From contig JAPWFG010000063.1 of the NCBI GenBank assembly GCA_028015205.1, positions 61,001-125,000 of the forward strand: a DNA stretch of 64,000 bases, read 5' to 3'. Source of the DNA: Mytilisepta virgata (taxonomy: Eukaryota; Mollusca; Bivalvia; Mytilida; Mytilidae). Below the pieces are notes generated by a model. That model was not told the origin of the DNA and did not search any database. It worked only from the letters and a program-made list of their open reading frames with translations. The translations under genes were made by a program, and so were the position numbers. Shown piece after piece: positions 40,831-56,000 of the stretch. Position 1 is the stretch's first letter. Every line of letters starts with the position of its first letter.

Positions 40831-43800
40831 AATGAAATGAATCAATTCAAACGAAATGAAATGAAATGAAATGAAATGAATAAATTAAAACGAAATGTAA
40901 TGAAATGAATAAATTAAAACGAAAAGAAATGAAATGAATAAATTCAAATGAAATGAAACGAAACGAAATGAAATGAAATGAAATAAATCAATTGAAATAA
41001 AATGAAATCAAATGAAATCAAATGAAATGAACAAATTAAAATCAAATAAAATTGATAAGTTCAAATGAAATGAATAAGTTCAAATGAAATAAGTTCAAAT
41101 GAAATGAATAAGTTCAAATGAAATGAAATGAAATGAAATGAATGAATTCAAACGAAAGAAAATGAATAAATTACAACGAAATGAAATGAAATGACATGAA
41201 TAAATTCAAACGAAATTAAATGAATAAGTTCAAACGAAACGAAATGAAATGAAATCAATAGATTCTAATGAAATGAAATCAAATGAAATCAATAAATTCA
41301 AGTGAAATGAAATGAATAAATTAAAACGAAATGAAATGAAATGACATGAATAAATTCAAACGAAATGAAATGAATAAATTCAAACGAAATGAAATGAAAT
41401 GAAATGAATAAATAACAACGAAATGAAATAAAATGAAATTAACAAATTCAAATGAAATGAAATGAATCAGTTCAAACGAAAAGAAATAAAATGAAATGAA
41501 TAAATTCAAACGAAATGAAATGAATAAGTTCAAAAGAAATAAAATTCAATGAAATCAATTAATTCAAACGAAATGAAATGAACTAAAATCAATAAATTCA
41601 AATGAAATGAAATGAATCAATTAAAACGAAATGAAATGAAATGACATGAGTAAATTCCAACGAAATGAAATGAATAAGTTCAAACGAAATGAAATGAAAT
41701 CAAATCAATAGATTCATACGAAATGAAATCAAATGAAATCTATAAATTCAAATGAAATGAAATGAATAAATGAAAATGAAATGAAATGAAATGAAATGAA
41801 TAAATTCAAACGAAATGAAATGACTAAGTTCAAACGAAACGAAACGAAATGAAATCAATAGATTCAAACGAAACGAAATCAAATGAAATCAATAAATTCA
41901 AAAGAAATGAAATGAATAAATTAAAACGAAATGAAATGAAGTGATTTCAATCAATGCAAACGAAATGAAATAAATAAGTTCAAACGAAATGAAGTGAAAT
42001 GAAATGAATAAATTCAAACGAAATGAAATGAATAAGTTCAAACGAAATTAAATTCAATGAAATCAATTAATTCAAACGAAATGAATTGAACTGAAATCAA
42101 TAAATTCAGATGAAATGAAAGGAATCAATTAAAACGAAATGAAATGAAATAACATGAATAAATTCAAACGAAATGAAATGAATAAGTTCAAACGAAATGA
42201 AATGAAATGAAATCAATAGATTCAAACGAAATGAAATCAAATGAAATCAATAAATTCAAATGAAATGAAAGGAATAAATTAAAATGAAATCAAATTAAAT
42301 GACATGATTAAATTCAAACGAAATGAAATGAATAAGTTCAAACGAAATGAAATGAAATGAAATTAATAGATTCAAACGAAATGAAATCAAATGAAATCAA
42401 TAAATTCAAAAGAAATGAAATGAATAAATTAAAATAAAATGAAATGAAATGACATCAATAAATGCAAACGAAATGAAATGAATAAGTTCAAACGAAACAA
42501 AACGAAATCAAATCAATGGATCCAAACGAAATGAAAGCAAAGGAAATGAATCAATTCAAATGAAATGAAATGAATAAATTCAAACGAAATGAAATGAAAT
42601 GAATAAATTCAAACGGAATGAAATGAATAAATTCAAACGAAATGAAATGATATGAAATGAAATGAAATCAAATAAATCAATTGAAATGAAATGAAATGAA
42701 ATGAAATGAACAAATTCAAATCAAATGAAATGAATAAGTTCAAACGAAATGAAATGAAATGAAATCAATAAATTCAAACGAAATGAAATGGATAAGTTCA
42801 AACGAAATGAAATTAAATGAAATAGATTAATTCAAATGGAATGAAATGAACTGAAATCAAAAGATTCAAATAAAAGGAAATGAATAAATTAAAACGAAAT
42901 GAAATGAAATGAAATCAATAAGTTCAAACAAAATGAAATGAATAAGTTAAAACGAAACGAAATGAAATGAAATCAATAGATTCTAATGAAATGAAATCAA
43001 ATGAAATCAATAATTTCAAATGAAATGAAATGAATAAATTCAAACGAAATGAAATGAATAAATTCAAACGAAACGAAATGAAATGAAATGAAATTAAATA
43101 AAATAACTCAATTGAAATGAAATGAAATGAAATGAAATGAACAAATTCAAATCAAATGAAATGAATAAGTTCAAACGAAATGAAATGAAATGAAATGAAT
43201 AAATTCAAACGAAATAAAATGAAATGAAATGAATAAAACCAAACGAAATGAAAGGGATAAGTTCAATCGAAATGAAATTCAATGAAAGAGATTGATTCAA
43301 ACGAAAAGAAATGAACTGAAATCAATAAATTCAAATAAAAGGAAATGAATAAATTAAAACGAAATGAAATGAAATGACATGAATAAATTCAAACAAAATG
43401 AAATGAATAAGTTAAAACGAAACGAAATGAAATGAAATCAAATGAAATCAATAATTACAAATGAAATGAAATGAATAAATTCAAATGAAATGAAATGAAT
43501 AAATTCAAACGAAATGAAATGAATCAATTAAAACGAAATGAAATGAAATAACATGAATAAATTCAAACGAAAGGAAATGAATAAGTTCAAACGAAACGAA
43601 ATGAAATGAAATGAAATTAAATGAAATAAATCAATTGAAATAAAAAGGAATGAAATGAATAAAATCAAACGAAATGAAAGGGATAAGTTCAAACGAAATG
43701 AAATTCAATGAAATAGATTGATTCAAACGGAAAGAAATGAACTGAAATCAATAAATTCAAATAAAAGGAAAAGAATAAATTAAAACGAAATGAAATGAAA

Positions 43801-46800
43801 TGACATGAATAAATTCAAACAAAATGAAATGAATAAGTTAAAACGAAACGAAATGAAATGAAATCAATAGATTCTAATGAAATTAAATCAAATGAAATCA
43901 ATAATTACAAATGAAATGAAATGAATAAATTCAAACGAAATGAAATGAAATGAAATGAATCATATGAAACGAAATCAAATGAAAAGAAATGAACAAATTC
44001 AAATGAAATGAAATGAATAAATTCAAACGAAATGAAATAAAATGAAATGAATAAATTCAAACGAAATGAAATGAATAAGTTCAAAACAAATAAAATTCAA
44101 TAAAATCAATAGATTCAAACGAAATAAAATCAATTGAAATCAATAGATTCAAATGAAACGAAATGAATAATTAAAACGAAATGGAATGAAATGACATGAC
44201 TAAATGCAAACGAAATGAAATGAATAAGTTGAAACGAAACGAAATGAAATGAAATCAATAGATTCAAACGAAATGAAATCAAATGAAATCAATCAATTCA
44301 AATGAAATGAAATGAATTCAAACGAAATGAAATGAAATGAGTAAATTCAAACGAATTGAAATGAATCAATTCAAACGAAACGAAATGAAAAGAAATGAAT
44401 CAATTAAAACGAAATGAAATGAAATGAAATGAATAAAATCAAACGAAATGAATTGAATAAATTCAAACATTCAAACGAAATGAAATGAATCAATTCAAAC
44501 GAAATGAAATGAAATGAAATGAATAAATTAAAACGAAATGAATAAGTTCAAACGAAACGAAATGAAATGAAATGAAATTAAATGAAATAAATCAAACGAA
44601 ATAAAATGGAATGAAATGATAAAAATCAAACGAAATGAAAGGGATAAGTTCAAACGAAATGAAATTCAATGAAATAGATTGATTCAAACGGAAAGAAATG
44701 AACTGAAATCAATAAATTCAAATAAAAGGAAATGAATAAATTAAAACGAAATGAAATGAAATGACATGAATAAATTCAAACAAAATGAAATGAATAAGTT
44801 AAAATGAAACGAAATGAAATGAAATCAAATGAAATCAATAATTACAAATGAAATGAAATGAATAAATTCAAATGAAATGAAATGAATAAATTCAAACGAA
44901 ATGAAATGAATCAATTAAAACGAAATGAAATGAAATAACATGAATAAATTCAAACGAAAGAAAATGAATAAGTTCAAACGAAACGAAATGAAATGAAATG
45001 AAATTAAATGAAATAAATCAATTGAAATAAAAAGGAATGAAATGAATAAAATCAAACGAAATGAAAGGGATAAGTTCAAACGAAATGAAATTCAATGAAA
45101 TAGATTGATTCAAACGGAAAGAAATGAACTGAAATCAATAAATTCAAATAAAAGGAAAAGAATAAATTAAAACGAAATGAAATGAAATGACATGAATAAA
45201 TTCAAACAAAATGAAATGAATAAGTTAAAACGAAACGAAATGAAATGAAATCAATAGATTCTAATGAAATTAAATCAAATGAAATCAATAATTACAAATG
45301 AAATGAAATGAATAAATTCAAACGAAATGAAATAAAATGAAATGAATCATATGAAACGAAATCAAATGAAAAGAAATGAACAAATTCAAATGAAATGAAA
45401 TGAATAAATTCAAACGAAATGAAATAAAAGGAAATGAATAAATTCAAACGAAATGAAATGAATAAGTTCAAAACAAATAAAATTCAATAAAATCAATAGA
45501 TTCAAACGAAATAAAATCAATTGAAATCAATAGATTCAAATGAAATGAAATGAATAATTAAAACGAAATGGAATGAAATGACATGAATAAATGCAAACGA
45601 AATGAAATGAATAAGTTGAAACGAAACGAAATGAAATGAAATCAATAGATTCAAACGAAATGAAATCAAATGAAATCAATCAATTCAAATGAAATGAAAT
45701 GAATTAAAACGAAATGAAATGAAATGAGTAAATTCAAACGAATTGAAATGAATCAATTCAAACGAAACGAAATGAAAAGAAATGAATCAATTAAAACGAA
45801 ATGAAATGAAATGAAATGAATAAAATCAAACGAAATGAATTGAATAAATTCAAACATTCAAACGAAATGAAATGAATCAATTCAAACGAAATGAAATGAA
45901 ATGAAATGAATAAATTAAAACGAAATGAATAAGTTCAAACGAAACGAAATGAAATGAAATGAAATTAAATGAAATAAATCAAACGAAATAAAATGGAATG
46001 AAATGATAAAATTCAAACGAAATGAAAGGGATAAGTTCAAACGAAATGAAATTCAATGAAATAGATTGATTCAAACGGAAAGAAATGAACTGAAATCAAT
46101 AAATTCAAATAAAAGGAAATGAATAAATTAAAACGAAATGAAATGAAATGACATGAATAAATTCAAACAAAATGAAATGAATAAGTTAAAACGAAACGAA
46201 ATGAAATGAAATCAAATGAAATCAATAATTACAAATGAAATGAAATGAATAAATTCAAATGAAATGAAATGAATAAATTCAAACGAAATGAAATGAATCA
46301 ATTAAAACGAAATGAAATGAAATAACATGAATAAATTCAAACGAAAGAAAATGAATAAGTTCAAACGAAACGAAATGAAATGAAATGAAATTAAATGAAA
46401 TAAATCAATTGAAATAAAAAGGTATGAAATGAATAAAATCAAACGAAATGAAAGGGATAAGTTCAAACGAAATGAAATTCAATGAAATAGATTGATTCAA
46501 ACGGAAAGAAATGAACTGAAATCAATAAATTCAAATAAAAGGAAAAGAATAAATTAAAACGAAATGAAATGAAATGACATGAATAAATTCAAACAAAATG
46601 AAATGAATAAGTTAAAACGAAACGAAATGAAATGAAATCAATAGATTCTAATGAAATTAAATCAAATGAAATCAATAATTACAAATGAAATGAAATGAAT
46701 AAATTCAAATGAAATGAAATGAAATGAAATGAATCATATGAAACGAAATCAAATGAAAAGAAATGAACAAATTCAAATGAAATGAAATGAATAAATTCAA

Positions 46801-49800
46801 ACGAAATGAAATAAAAGGAAATGAATAAATTCAAACGAAATGAAATGAATAAGTTCAAAACAAATAAAATTCAATAAAATCAATAGATTCAAACGAAATA
46901 AAATCAATTGAAATCAATAGATTCAAATGAAACGAAATGAATAATTAAAACGAAATGGAATGAAATGACATGAATAAATGCAAACGAAATGAAATGAATA
47001 AGTTGAAACGAAACGAAATGAAATGAAATCAATAGATTCAAACGAAATGAAATCAAATGAAATCAATCAATTCAAATGAAATGAAATGAAATGAAATGAA
47101 TAAATTAAAACGAAATGAATAAGTTCAAACGAAACGAAATGAAATGAAATGAAATTAAATGAAATAAATCAAACGAAATAAAATGGAATGAAATGAATAA
47201 AATCAAACGAAATGAAAGGGATAAGTTCAAACGAAATGAAATTCAATGAAATAGATTGATTCAAACGGAAAGAAATGAACTGAAATCAATAAATTCAAAT
47301 AAAAGGAAAAGAATAAATTAAAACGAAATGAAATGAAATGACATGAATAAATTCAAACAAAATGAAATGAATAAGTTAAAACGAAACGAAATGAAATGAA
47401 ATCAATAGATTCTAATGAAATTAAATCAAATGAAATCAATAATTACAAATGAAATGAAAAGAATAAATTCAAACGAAATGAAATGAAATGAAATGAAATG
47501 AATCATATGAAACGAAATCAAATGAAAAGAAATGAACAAATTCAAATGAAATGAAATGAATAAGTTCAAACGAAATGAAATAAAATGAAATGAATAAATT
47601 CAAACGAAATGAAATGAATAAGTTCAAAACAAATAAAATTCAATAAAATCAATAGATTCAAACGAAATAAAATCAATTGAAATCAGTAGATTCAAATGAA
47701 ACGAAATGAATAATTAAAACGAAATGGAATGAAATGACATGAATAAATGCAAACGAAATGAAATGAATAAGTTGAAACGAAACGAAATGAAATGAAATCA
47801 ATAGATTCAAACGAAATGAAATCAAATGAAATTAATCAATTCAAATGAAATGAAATGAATAAATTAAAACGAAATGAAATGAAATGAGTAAATTCAAACG
47901 AAATGAAATGAATCAATTCAAACGAAATGAAATGAAAAGAAATGAATCAATTAAAACGAAATGAAATGAAATGAAATGAATAAAATCAAACGAAATGAAT
48001 TGAATAAATTCAAACATTCAAACGAAATGAAATGAATCAATTCAAACGAAATGAAATGAAATGAAATGAAATGAATAAATTAAAACGAAATGTAATGAAA
48101 TGAATAAATTAAAACGAAAAGAAATGAAATGAATAAATTCAAATGAAATGAAACGAAACGAAATGAAATGAAATGAAATAAATCAATTGAAATAAAATGA
48201 AATCAAATGAAATCAAATGAAATGAACAAATTAAAATCAAATAAAATTGATAAGTTCAAATGAAATGAATAAGTTCAAATGAAATAAGTTCAAATGAAAT
48301 GAATAAGTTCAAATGAAATGAAATGAAATGAAATGAATGAATTCAAACGAAAGGAAATGAATAAATTACAACGAAATGAAATGAAATGACATGAATAAAT
48401 TCAAACGAAATTAAATGAATAAGTTCAAACGAAACGAAATGAAATGAAATCAATAGATTCTAATGAAATGAAATCAAATGAAATCAATAAATTCAAGTGA
48501 AATGAAATGAATAAATTAAAACGAAATGAAATGAAATGACATGAATAAATTCAAACGAAATGAAATGAATAAATTCAAACGAAATGAAATGAAATGAAAT
48601 GAATAAATAACAACGAAATGAAATAAAATGAAATTAACAAATTCAAATGAAATGAAATGAATCAGTTCAAACGAAAAGAAATAAAATGAAATGAATAAAT
48701 TCAAACGAAATGAAATGAATAAGTTCAAAAGAAATAAAATTCAATGAAATCAATTAATTCAAACGAAATGAAATGAACTAAAATCAATAAATTCAAATGA
48801 AATGAAATGAATCAATTAAAACGAAATGAAATGAAATGACATGAGTAAATTCCAACGAAATGAAATGAATAAGTTCAAACGAAATGAAATGAAATCAAAT
48901 CAATAGATTCATACGAAATGAAATCAAATGAAATCTATAAATTCAAATGAAATGAAATGAATAAATGAAAATGAAATGAAATGAAATGAAATGAATAAAT
49001 TCAAACGAAATGAAATGACTAAGTTCAAATGAAACGAAACGAAATGAAATCAATAGATTCAAACGAAACGAAATCAAATGAAATCAATAAATTCAAAAGA
49101 AATGAAATGAATAAATTAAAACGAAATGAAATGAAGTGATTTCAATCAATGCAAACGAAATGAAATAAATAAGTTCAAACGAAATGAAGTGAAATGAAAT
49201 GAATAAATTCAAACGAAATGAAATGAATAAGTTCAAACGAAATTAAATTCAATGAAATCAATTAATTCAAACGAAATGAATTGAACTGAAATCAATAAAT
49301 TCAGATGAAATGAAAGGAATCAATTAAAACGAAATGAAATGAAATAACATGAATAAATTCAAACGAAATGAAATGAATAAGTTCAAACGAAATGAAATGA
49401 AATGAAATCAATAGATTCAAACGAAATGAAATCAAATGAAATCAATAAATTCAAATGAAATGAAAGGAATAAATTAAAATGAAATCAAATTAAATGACAT
49501 GATTAAATTCAAACGAAATGAAATGAATAAGTTCAAACGAAATGAAATGAAATGAAATTAATAGATTCAAACGAAATGAAATCAACTGAAATCAATAAAT
49601 TCAAAAGAAATGAAATGAATAAATTAAAATAAAATGAAATGAAATGACATCAATAAATGCAAACGAAATGAAATGAATAAGTTCAAACGAAACAAAACGA
49701 AATCAAATCAATGGATCCAAACGAAATGAAAGCAAAGGAAATGAATCAATTCAAATGAAATGAAATGAATAAATTCAAACGAAATGAAATGAAATGAATA

Positions 49801-50845
49801 AATTCAAACGGAATGAAATGAATAAATTCAAACGAAATGAAATGATATGAAATGAAATGAAATCAAATAAATCAATTGAAATGAAATGAAATGAAATGAA
49901 ATGAACAAATTCAAATCAAATGAAATGAATAAGTTCAAACGAAATGAAATGAAATGAAATCAATAAATTCAAACGAAATGAAATGGATAAGTTCAAACGA
50001 AATGAAATTAAATGAAATAGATTAATTCAAATGGAATGAAATGAACTGAAATCAAAAGATTCAAATAAAAGGAAATGAATAAATTAAAACGAAATGAAAT
50101 GAAATGAAATCAATAAGTTCAAACAAAATGAAATGAATAAGTTAAAACGAAACGAAATGAAATGAAATCAATAGATTCTAATGAAATGAAATCAAATGAA
50201 ATCAATAATTTCAAATGAAATGAAATGAATAAATTCAAACGAAATGAAATGAATAAATTCAAACGAAACGAAATGAAATGAAATGAAATTAAATAAAATA
50301 ACTCAATTGAAATGAAATGAAATGAAATGAAATGAACAAATTCAAATCAAATGAAATGAATAAGTTCAAACGAAATGAAATGAAATGAAATGAATAAATT
50401 CAAACGAAATAAAATGAAATGAAATGAATAAAACCAAACGAAATGAAAGGGATAAGTTCAATCGAAATGAAATTCAATGAAAGAGATTGATTCAAACGAA
50501 AAGAAATGAACTGAAATCAATAAATTCAAATAAAAGGAAATGAATAAATTAAAACGAAATGAAATGAAATGACATGAATAAATTCAAACAAAATGAAATG
50601 AATAAGTTAAAACGAAACGAAATGAAATGAAATCAAATGAAATCAATAATTACAAATGAAATGAAATGAATAAATTCAAATGAAATGAAATGAATAAATT
50701 CAAACGAAATGAAATGAATCAATTAAAACGAAATGAAATGAAATAACATGAATAAATTCAAACGAAAGGAAATGAATAAGTTCAAACGAAACGAAATGAA
50801 ATGAAATGAAATTAAATGAAATAAATCAATTGAAATAAAAAGGAA
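40441..50845 (-). repeat. 7,195-bp higher-order duplication
   Basis: Anchors in 40,441-43,650 recur 7,195 bp downstream in 47,636-50,845: 40441/47636, CATTCAAAC 40820/48015, a 213-bp identical frame 41321/48516, AAAACC 43235/50430 and TAAAAAGG 43641/50836. The copies sit on either side of the 1,387-bp triplet, so the triplet either expanded between them or was part of the duplicated block. Confidence 0.87.
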
Positions 50846-53084
50846 TGAAATGAATAAAATCAAACGAAATGAAAGGGATAAGTTCAAACGAAATGAAATT
50901 CAATGAAATAGATTGATTCAAACGGAAAGAAATGAACTGAAATCAATAAATTCAAATAAAAGGAAAAGAATAAATTAAAACGAAATGAAATGAAATGACA
51001 TGAATAAATTCAAACGAAATGAAATGAATAAGTTCAAACGAAATGAAATGAAATGAAATCAATAGATTCAAACGAAATGAAATCAAATGAAATCAATAAA
51101 TTCAAATGAAATGAAAGGAATAATTTAAAATGAAATCAAATTAAATGACATGATTAAATTCAAACGAAATGAAATGAATAAATTCAAACGAAATGAAATG
51201 AAATGAATAAATTCAAACGGAATGAAATGAATAAATTCAAACGAAATGAAATGATATGAAATGAAATCAAATCAAATAAATCAATTGAAATGAAATGAAA
51301 TGAAATGAAATGAACAAATTCAAATCAAATGAAATGAATAAGTTCAAACGAAATGAAATGAAATGAAATCAATAAATTCAAACGAAATGAAATGGATAAG
51401 TTCAAACGAAATGAAATTAAATGAAATAGATTAATTCAAATGGAATGAAATGAACTGAAATCAAAAAATTCAAATAAAAGGAAATGAATAAATTAAAACG
51501 AAATGAAATGAAATGAAATCAATAAGTTCAAACAAAATGAAATGAATAAGTTAAAACGAAACGAAATGAAATGAAATCAATAGATTCTAATGAAATGAAA
51601 TCAAATGAAATCAATAATTTCAAATGAAATGAAATGAATAAATTCAAACGAAATGAAATGAATAAATTCAAACGAAACGAAATGAAATGAAATGAAATTA
51701 AATAAAATAACTCAATTGAAATGAAATGAAATGAAATGAAATGAACAAATTCAAATCAAATGAAATGAATAAGTTCAAACGAAATGAAATGAAATGAAAT
51801 GAATAAATTCAAACGAAATAAAATGAAATGAAATGAATAAAACCAAACGAAATGAAAGGGATAAGTTCAATCGAAATGAAATTCAATGAAAGAGATTGAT
51901 TCAAACGAAAAGAAATGAACTGAAATCAATAAATTCAAATAAAAGGAAATGAATAAATTAAAACGAAATGAAATGAAATGACATGAATAAATTCAAACAA
52001 AATGAAATGAATAAGTTAAAACGAAACGAAATGAAATGAAATCAAATGAAATCAATAATTACAAATGAAATGAAATGAATAAATTCAAATGAAATGAAAT
52101 GAATAAATTCAAACGAAATGAAATGAATCAATTAAAACGAAATAAAATGAAATAACATGAATCAATTCAAACGAAAGGAAATGAATAAGTTCAAACGAAA
52201 CGAAATGAAATGAAATGAAATTAAATGAAATAAATCAATTGAAATAAAAAGGAATGAAATGAATAAAATCAAACGAAATGAAAGGGATAAGTTCAAACGA
52301 AATGAAATTCAATGAAATAGATTGATTCAAACGGAAAGAAATGAACTGAAATCAATAAATTCAAATAAAAGGAAAAGAATAAATTAAAACGAAATGAAAT
52401 GAAATGACATGAATAAATTCAAACAAAATGAAATGAATAAGTTAAAACGAAACGAAATGAAATGAAATCAATAGATTCTAATGAAATTAAATCAAATGAA
52501 ATCAATAATTACAAATGAAATGAAATGAATAAATTCAAACGAAATGAAATGAAATGAAATGAATCATATGAAACGAAATCAAATGAAAAGAAATGAACAA
52601 ATTCAAATGAAATGAAATGAATAAATTCAAACGAAATGAAATAAAATGAAATGAATAAATTCAAACGAAATGAAATGAATAAGTTCAAAACAAATAAAAT
52701 TCAATAAAATCAATAGATTCAAACGAAATAAAATCAATTGAAATCAATAGATTCAAATGAAACGAAATGAATAATTAAAACGAAATGGAATGAAATGACA
52801 TGACTAAATGCAAACGAAATGAAATGAATAAGTTGAAACGAAACGAAATGAAATGAAATCAATAGATTCAAACGAAATGAAATCAAATGAAATCAATCAA
52901 TTCAAATGAAATGAAATGAATTCAAACGAAATGAAATGAAATGAGTAAATTCAAACGAATTGAAATGAATCAATTCAAACGAAACGAAATGAAAAGAAAT
53001 GAATCAATTAAAACGAAATGAAATGAAATGAAATGAATAAAATCAAACGAAATGAATTGAATAAATTCAAACATTCAAACGAAA
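42649..53084 (-). repeat. 8,604-bp higher-order duplication
   Basis: Anchors in 42,649-44,480 recur 8,604 bp downstream in 51,253-53,084: GATATG 42649/51253, AAAACC 43235/51839, TAAAAAGG 43641/52245 and CATTCAAAC 44468/53072. The 8,604 offset equals 7,195 plus 1,409, the spacing between the two nearest downstream copies (50430 to 51839). The repeats are therefore nested. Confidence 0.85.
43641..46420 (-). repeat. 1,387-bp higher-order repeat, three successive copies
   Basis: The rare phrase TAAAAAGG lies at 43641, 45028 and 46415, exactly 1,387 bp apart each time. CATTCAAAC at 44468 and 45855 has the same spacing. The copies carry private substitutions (for example AAAAGGTATG in the third). 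A related copy continues to about 47,600 with deletions. Confidence 0.88.
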
Positions 53085-56000
53085 TGAAATGAATCAATTC
53101 AAACGAAATGAAATGAAATGAAATGAATAAATTAAAACGAAATGAATAAGTTCAAACGAAACGAAATGAAATGAAATGAAATTAAATGAAATAAATCAAA
53201 CGAAATAAAATGGAATGAAATGATAAAAATCAAACGAAATGAAAGGGATAAGTTCAAACGAAATGAAATTCAATGAAATAGATTGATTCAAACGGAAAGA
53301 AATGAACTGAAATCAATAAATTCAAATAAAAGGAAATGAATAAATTAAAACGAAATGAAATGAAATGACATGAATAAATTCAAACAAAATGAAATGAATA
53401 AGTTAAAACGAAACGAAATGAAATGAAATCAAATGAAATCAATAATTACAAATGAAATGAAATGAATAAATTCAAATGAAATGAAATGAATAAATTCAAA
53501 CGAAATGAAATGAATCAATTAAAACGAAATGAAATGAAATAACATGAATAAATTCAAACGAAAGAAAATGAATAAGTTCAAACGAAACGAAATGAAATGA
53601 AATCAATAGATTCTAATGAAATTAAATCAAATGAAATCAATAATTACAAATGAAATGAAAAGAATAAATTCAAACGAAATGAAATGAAATGAAATGAAAT
53701 GAATCATATGAAACGAAATCAAATGAAAAGAAATGAACAAATTCAAATGAAATGAAATGAATAAGTTCAAACGAAATGAAATAAAATGAAATGAATAAAT
53801 TCAAACGAAATGAAATGAATAAGTTCAAAACAAATAAAATTCAATAAAATCAATAGATTCAAACGAAATAAAATCAATTGAAATCAGTAGATTCAAATGA
53901 AACGAAATGAATAATTAAAACGAAATGGAATGAAATGACATGAATAAATGCAAACGAAATGAAATGAATAAGTTGAAACGAAATGAAATGAAATGAAATC
54001 AATAGATTCAAACGAAATGAAATCAAATGAAATCAAACAATTCAAATGAAATGAAATGAATAAATTAAAACGAAATGAAATGAAATGAGTAAATTCAAAC
54101 GAAATGAAATGAATCAATTCAAACGAAATGAAATGAAAAGAAATGAATCAATTAAAACGAAATGAAATGAAATGAAATGAATAACATCAAACGAAATGAA
54201 TTGAATAAATTCAAACATTCAAACGAAATGAAATGAATCAATTCAAACGAAATGAAATGAAATGAAATGAATAAATTAAAACGAAATGAATAAGTTCAAA
54301 CGAAACGAAATGAAATGAAATGAAATTAAATGAAATAAATCAAACGAAATAAAATGGAATTTAATGAATAAAATCAAACGAAATGAAAGGGATAAGTTCA
54401 AACGAAATGAAATTCAATGAAACAGATTGATTCAAACGGAAAGAAATGTACTGAAATCAAAAAATTCAAATAAAAGGAAAAGAATAAATTAAAACGAAAT
54501 GAAATGAAATGACATGAATAAATTCAAACAAAATGAAATGAATAAGTTAAAACGAAACGAAATGAAATGAAATCAATAGATTCTAATGAAATTAAATCAA
54601 AGGAAATCAATCATTACAAATGAAATGAAATGAATAAATTCAATCGAAATGAAATGAAATGAAATGAAATGAATCATATGAAACGAAATCAAATGAAAAG
54701 AAATGAACAAATTCAAATGAAATGAAATGAATAAGTTCAAACGAAATGAAATAAAATGAAATGAATAAATTCTAACGAAATGAAATGAATAAGTTCAAAA
54801 CAAATAAAATTCAATAAAATCAATAGATTCAAACGAAATAAACTCAATTGAAATCAATAGATTCAAATGAACCGAAATGAATAATTAAAACGAAATGGAA
54901 TGAAATGACATGAATAAATGCAAACGAAATGAAATGAATAAGTTGAAACGAAATGAAATGAAATGAAATGAAATGAAATAAATCAATTGAAATGAAATGA
55001 AATGAAACGAACAAATTCAAACGAAATGAAATGAATAAGTTCAAACGAAATGAAATGAAATGAATAAAATCAAACGAAATGAAATGGATAAGTTCAAACG
55101 AAATGAAATTCAATGAAATAGATTAATTCAAACGAAATGAAATTAACTGAAATCAATAAACTCAAATAAAAGGAAATGAATAAATTAAAACGAAATGAAA
55201 TGAAATGACATGAATAGATTCAAACAAAATGAAATGAATAAGTTAAAACGAAACGAAATGAAATGAAATCAATAGATTCTAATGAAATGAAATCAATAAT
55301 TTCAAATGAAATGAAATGAATAAATTCAAACAAAATGAAATGAATAAATTCAAACTAAATGAAATGAATAAGTTCAAACGAAACGAAATGAAATGAAATC
55401 AATAGATTCACACGAAATGAAATCAACTGAAATCAATAAATTCAAAAGAAATGAAATGAATAAATTAAAACAAAATGAAATGAAATGACATCAATAAATG
55501 CAAACGAAATGAAATGAATAAGTTCAAACGAAACAAAACGAAATGAAATCAATAGATTCAAACGAAATGAAATCAAATGAAATCAATAAATTGAAACGAA
55601 ATGAAATGAAATGAATAAGTTCAAACGAAATGAAATGAAATGAAATGAAATGAAATAACTCAATTGAAATGAAATGAAATGAAATGAAACGAACAAATTC
55701 AAACGAAATGAAATGAATAAGTTCAAACGAAATGAAATGAAATGAATAAAATCAAACGAAATGAAATGGATAAGTTCAACCGAAATGAAATTCAATGAAA
55801 TAGATTAATTCAAACGAAATGAAATTAACTGAAATCAATAAACTCAAATAAAAGGAAATGAATAAATTAAAACGAAATGAAATGAAATGACATGAATAGA
55901 TTCAAACAAAATGAAATGAATAAGTTAAAACGAAAGGAAATGAAATGAAATCAATAGATTCTAATGAAATGAAATCAAATGAAATCAATAATTTCAAATG

